From assembly GCA_022827165.1 (NCBI GenBank), contig JAJDTN010000105.1, positions 1 through 8,676 of the forward strand: DNA of 8,676 nt, read 5' to 3'. Below, one piece after another: positions 6,495-8,676 of the stretch; positions within the stretch are counted from its first letter, which is position 1, and each line of letters begins with the position of its first letter. The notes under the pieces were generated by a model. The model did no database searches and was not told the origin of the DNA. It worked only from the letters and a program-made list of their open reading frames with translations. The position numbers were made by a program, and so were the translations under genes. Source of the DNA: Candidatus Latescibacterota bacterium (lineage in GTDB: Bacteria; Latescibacterota; UBA2968; UBA8231).

Positions 6495-6869
6495 TCAGCG
6501 CCAGCGGGTCTCCTGCGAAGTCTCCGTGTAGCGGTTGTAGCGGTCGGCATAGTCCTCGCGGGGCGGGCTGAAGATGTCGAGGACCCGGCAGGCCTCGTCT
6601 CCGACCACCCCTCCCTCGTGGACGACGTTCGGCGGAACCAGGAAGGCATCCCCGGCACCGGAGACGCGCTCCTCCTCGCCGATGCGGAACCGGAGCCTCC
6701 CCGACAGCACGAGTCCGGCCTGCTCGTGGGGATGACTGTGCTCCGGGATCCTGCAGCCCGGGGCCAACTCGAGGAAGGACAACATCAGGTGCTCGCCCTG
6801 CACGATGCCGCTCAGGGCCTTCGGGAAGAGCTCGAGCCGGGGCAGATCGTCGACCTGGAAGAAGGACAT
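6495..6869 (-). CDS. KdgF-like small cupin
   Basis: A 124-residue single-domain cupin. Motif 1 is PEHSHPHEQAGLVLSG (residues 42-57), with His44, His46, Glu49/Gln50 and His48 as candidate metal ligands. Motif 2 is GDAFLVPPNVVH (73-84) with His84. The pattern of HSHPHEQ together with the tail DIFSPPREDY (98-107) resembles KdgF. KdgF catalyses linearisation of 4,5-unsaturated uronates released by pectate and alginate lyases to 4-deoxy-5-keto-uronates. The ATG at 6869 has GGGAG about six bases upstream and is one base from the MATE stop. Next in the operon come a DapA-family enzyme and a Gfo/Idh/MocA oxidoreductase, so a role in sugar-acid breakdown is plausible. The cupin fold is certain; KdgF activity is a family-level guess, since related cupins of this size have other or unknown roles. 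Confidence 0.83.
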   Translation of the reverse strand: MSFFQVDDLPRLELFPKALSGIVQGEHLMLSFLELAPGCRIPEHSHPHEQAGLVLSGRLRFRIGEEERVSGAGDAFLVPPNVVHEGGVVGDEACRVLDIFSPPREDYADRYNRYTETSQETRWR

Positions 6870-6870
6870 G

Positions 6871-8238
6871 TCAGACTCCCGTGGAAGTGGACAGAAAGGT
6901 GCGCTGCCAGGCCCTGCCGCGGTAGCGCCGGGCCAGGGGCAGGAAGCGTCCGAGCATGAGGACGATGTAGGCGCCCCATGCCGCGACCAGTCCGCCTTCG
7001 AGGACGATCACCAGGAGGATCGCGGCGGGCGCGAAGCCGGCGAAGGCGGCCAGGGCCATGGCCCGGAAGAGGTAGGCCGAGTCGTTGGCCCCGATGAAGA
7101 TCCCGTCGAGGACGAAGACCAGCGCATTCAGGGGCTGCACGACGGCGACCAGCACCGTCAGCGAGGCGACGGCGGCGACGACCTCGGCATGGGGCGTGAA
7201 CCAGCCGGCGATCCGCTCTAGGCCGACGCCGTAGATGCCGCTGAAGAGCAGTCCGATCGCGACCCCCCAGAGGAGGATTCGGCGGGCGTAGTGCCGGGCC
7301 GCCAGCCGATCCCCGGCACCGAGACGGTTGCCGACGAGGGCTTCGGCGGCGTGGGCGAAGCCGTCGACTCCGTAGCTGACCAGGGACCACAGCTGCCAGA
7401 CCACGGCGTGCGCCGCCAGCGGTACCTCGCCCATGCGGGCCACCAGGGCCACCAGGAGGAACTGGGCGGCCAGCAGGCACAGGGTGCGGCCGCAGAGGTT
7501 GAGGTTGGTGGAGAGCATGTGCCTGAGCCTGCCGGGGTCGAAGAACGCCTTGGGCCTGGAGGAGAAGACCGTCGCTCGATAGAAGGCCAGGAGGACGGAC
7601 ACCCCCAGGGCGAAGCCGGTGGCGGCGGCTGCCACCGACGCCCAGGCCGCACCGATCACCCCCAGCTCCGGCGCCCCCCAGTGGCCAAAGATCAAGGCGT
7701 AGTCGGCCACGATGTTCACCAGATTGGTCACCACCGTCACCACGAGAGGGGCCCAGGCATTGGCCGATCCGAGGAAGAAGCCGTTGAGGACCATGGTGCC
7801 CAGCACCAGGGGCACGCCGAGAACACGGATGTCGAAGTACTGCCGTCCCCACAGTTGCACCTGCTCGGAACCACCGACGAGGCTAAAGCCGATCTCGGCG
7901 GCCGGTCCACGGATCGTCAGGATGAGCAGGCCGATGACGGCGGCGAGCAACAGGGCCCGGAAGAGGGCGGCGGCGCTTCCGCGGCGGTCGCCGGCGCCGT
8001 GGTGCTGTGAGACGATCGAAGTCGTCCCCATGCGCAGGAAGCCGGCGCCCCAGAACAGGACGTCGAAAAGCACGCTGGCCGTGGCAACCGCCCCGAGGAG
8101 AGCGACCTCGGGGAGATGGCCGATCATGGCGGTATCGGCGATGCCGATGAGGGGTACGGAAACCGATGCGAGCAGACCGGGGATCGCCAGCCGCAGAATC
8201 GGCCGGTCCAGGCTGCCGGCCGGGATTCCGAACCTCAC
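6871..8238 (-). CDS. MATE-family efflux transporter (DinF-like)
   Basis: A 455-residue polytopic inner-membrane protein of normal MATE length with about twelve hydrophobic segments in two similar halves. The N-terminal helix carries IADTAMIGHL (residues 33-42). Its Asp35 matches the family-conserved acidic residue of helix 1, used for Na+ or H+ coupling. Further MATE-like blocks are LGTMVLNGFFLGSANAW near 146-162 and TNLVNIVADYALIFGHWG near 170-187. MATE proteins export organic cations, drugs or metabolites by antiport. The GTG start at 8238 overlaps the atl stop by 4 bases (GTGA), and GGGAGGG lies three bases upstream. The cupin gene follows after one base. The substrate is unknown. Export of a toxic or alkylating compound (with ATL) or of an intermediate of the downstream enzymes are both only possibilities. 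Confidence 0.93.
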   Translation of the reverse strand: MRFGIPAGSLDRPILRLAIPGLLASVSVPLIGIADTAMIGHLPEVALLGAVATASVLFDVLFWGAGFLRMGTTSIVSQHHGAGDRRGSAAALFRALLLAAVIGLLILTIRGPAAEIGFSLVGGSEQVQLWGRQYFDIRVLGVPLVLGTMVLNGFFLGSANAWAPLVVTVVTNLVNIVADYALIFGHWGAPELGVIGAAWASVAAAATGFALGVSVLLAFYRATVFSSRPKAFFDPGRLRHMLSTNLNLCGRTLCLLAAQFLLVALVARMGEVPLAAHAVVWQLWSLVSYGVDGFAHAAEALVGNRLGAGDRLAARHYARRILLWGVAIGLLFSGIYGVGLERIAGWFTPHAEVVAAVASLTVLVAVVQPLNALVFVLDGIFIGANDSAYLFRAMALAAFAGFAPAAILLVIVLEGGLVAAWGAYIVLMLGRFLPLARRYRGRAWQRTFLSTSTGV

Positions 8239-8612
8239 CGGCCCTCCCAGCCGTAGCGCCCCAGGTCGACGCGGCCATTCACGAACTCCACCCCTTCCTC
8301 CTGCAAGAGCGCCTGCTGATACCCGTGAGCCTGGGAACGGGCCCTCGGCGAAACCTCACCCCGGGCGTTGATGACGCGGTGCCAGGGCAGGTCGGGCGTA
8401 TCCGGTGCGGCAGCCAGGGCATACCCGACCTGACGGGCATGGCCGCGGTGGCCCGCCAGACTGGCGATCTGACCGTAGGTGGCCACGCGTCCCCGGGGGA
8501 TGCGGGCGATGACCGCGTAGAAGTCCTGCCAGCGGGATCCGGCGGTGCGGCGGGGGGCCAGGGCGGCTGCCCCTCGAAGGCGCTCAGCCCCCTGCCTCGG
8601 GGCTCTCGTCAC
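8235..8612 (-). CDS. alkyltransferase-like (ATL) DNA-damage recognition protein, MGMT family
   Basis: A 125-residue protein matching the C-terminal DNA-binding domain of O6-alkylguanine-DNA alkyltransferase. Family landmarks are FYAVIARIPRGRVATYGQIA (31-50), ARQVGYALAAAP (59-70) and PWHRVINARGEVS (76-88). Trp77 replaces the alkyl-accepting Cys of the PCHRV motif. That marks the ATL group (as in E. coli YbaZ and yeast Atl1), which binds O6-alkylguanine without repairing it and flags it for nucleotide excision repair. Arg60 corresponds to the arginine finger that fills the flipped-base gap. The first ~26 residues are Arg/Ala-rich and not conserved. GTG at 8612 is the only usual start before the conserved domain, but its ribosome site is poor (AAGG two bases away) and it overlaps the preceding gene by 29 bases, so the true start is uncertain. 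Confidence 0.86.
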   Translation of the reverse strand: MTRAPRQGAERLRGAAALAPRRTAGSRWQDFYAVIARIPRGRVATYGQIASLAGHRGHARQVGYALAAAPDTPDLPWHRVINARGEVSPRARSQAHGYQQALLQEEGVEFVNGRVDLGRYGWEGR

Positions 8613-8676
8613 CGCCTTCGAGAAAGGCGAGAGCCTTCTCGTAGCTGCGCCTCTCGAGGTAGTGCCGGAGCATCGG
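8584..8676 (-). CDS. C-terminal end of an unrecognised protein (continues beyond the window)
   Basis: Thirty residues (PMLRHYLERRSYEKALAFLE, then an acidic/Gly tail ESPEAGG) end in a TGA at 8586-8584. The frame is open to the window edge. Strongly GC-rich third codon positions and an amphipathic, charged helix-like segment support real coding. The tail overlaps the proposed atl start by 29 bases, as expected for the preceding gene of the same operon. The fragment is too short to name. Confidence 0.5.
   Translation of the reverse strand, partial: PMLRHYLERRSYEKALAFLEGGDESPEAGG

Noticed and set aside
6812..7852. Minus-strand open frame (about 346 residues) inside the MATE gene
   Set aside because: Out-of-frame shadow on the same strand; no hydrophobic segments or motifs, very Arg-rich.

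Overview
This is a GC-rich, gene-dense bacterial chromosomal window with no sign of phage, IS, integrase or CRISPR sequence. An apolipoprotein N-acyltransferase next to a PgpH-type c-di-AMP phosphodiesterase suggests a diderm outside the Gammaproteobacteria. Acidobacteriota or a similar environmental phylum is my guess from gene content only. Non-ATG starts are common: GTG for lnt, the MATE gene and atl; TTG for the CNNM/CBS gene and the DapA-family gene.

Plus strand, 1-4334: a core housekeeping and envelope block. It runs from the 3' end of pgpH (c-di-AMP hydrolysis) through ybeY (rRNA maturation endonuclease) and a CNNM/CBS membrane protein of the HlyC/CorC family to an initiator tRNA-fMet gene with a probable promoter and a clear intrinsic terminator. 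A 109-residue protein follows that looks like only the 3.2-4 part of a sigma-70 factor, and then lnt. The ybeY-corC-lnt order matches the well-known ybeZ-ybeY-ybeX-lnt locus of enterobacteria. Here pgpH sits upstream, and the tRNA and the sigma-like gene are inserted before lnt. The sigma-like gene and lnt share one base (TAGTG), so they are probably translationally coupled.

Minus strand, 8676-4355: a tightly packed operon read leftwards. In transcription order it holds the end of an unrecognised gene, an alkyltransferase-like (ATL) DNA-repair protein, a MATE-family exporter, a KdgF-like cupin, a DapA-family lyase/aldolase and a Gfo/Idh/MocA oxidoreductase. Most junctions overlap by 4 bases or are 1 base apart. 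Only the cupin-DapA junction has a 77-base gap. The last three genes look like a small sugar-acid (possibly uronate-derived) catabolic module; that reading is inference.

The two blocks converge with 20 bases between lnt and the oxidoreductase gene. No stretch over 300 bases lacks a gene. The most unusual items are the stand-alone sigma region 4 protein linked to lnt, its placement directly behind the terminator of the initiator tRNA, and the KdgF/DapA/Gfo-Idh module carried behind an ATL-MATE pair.
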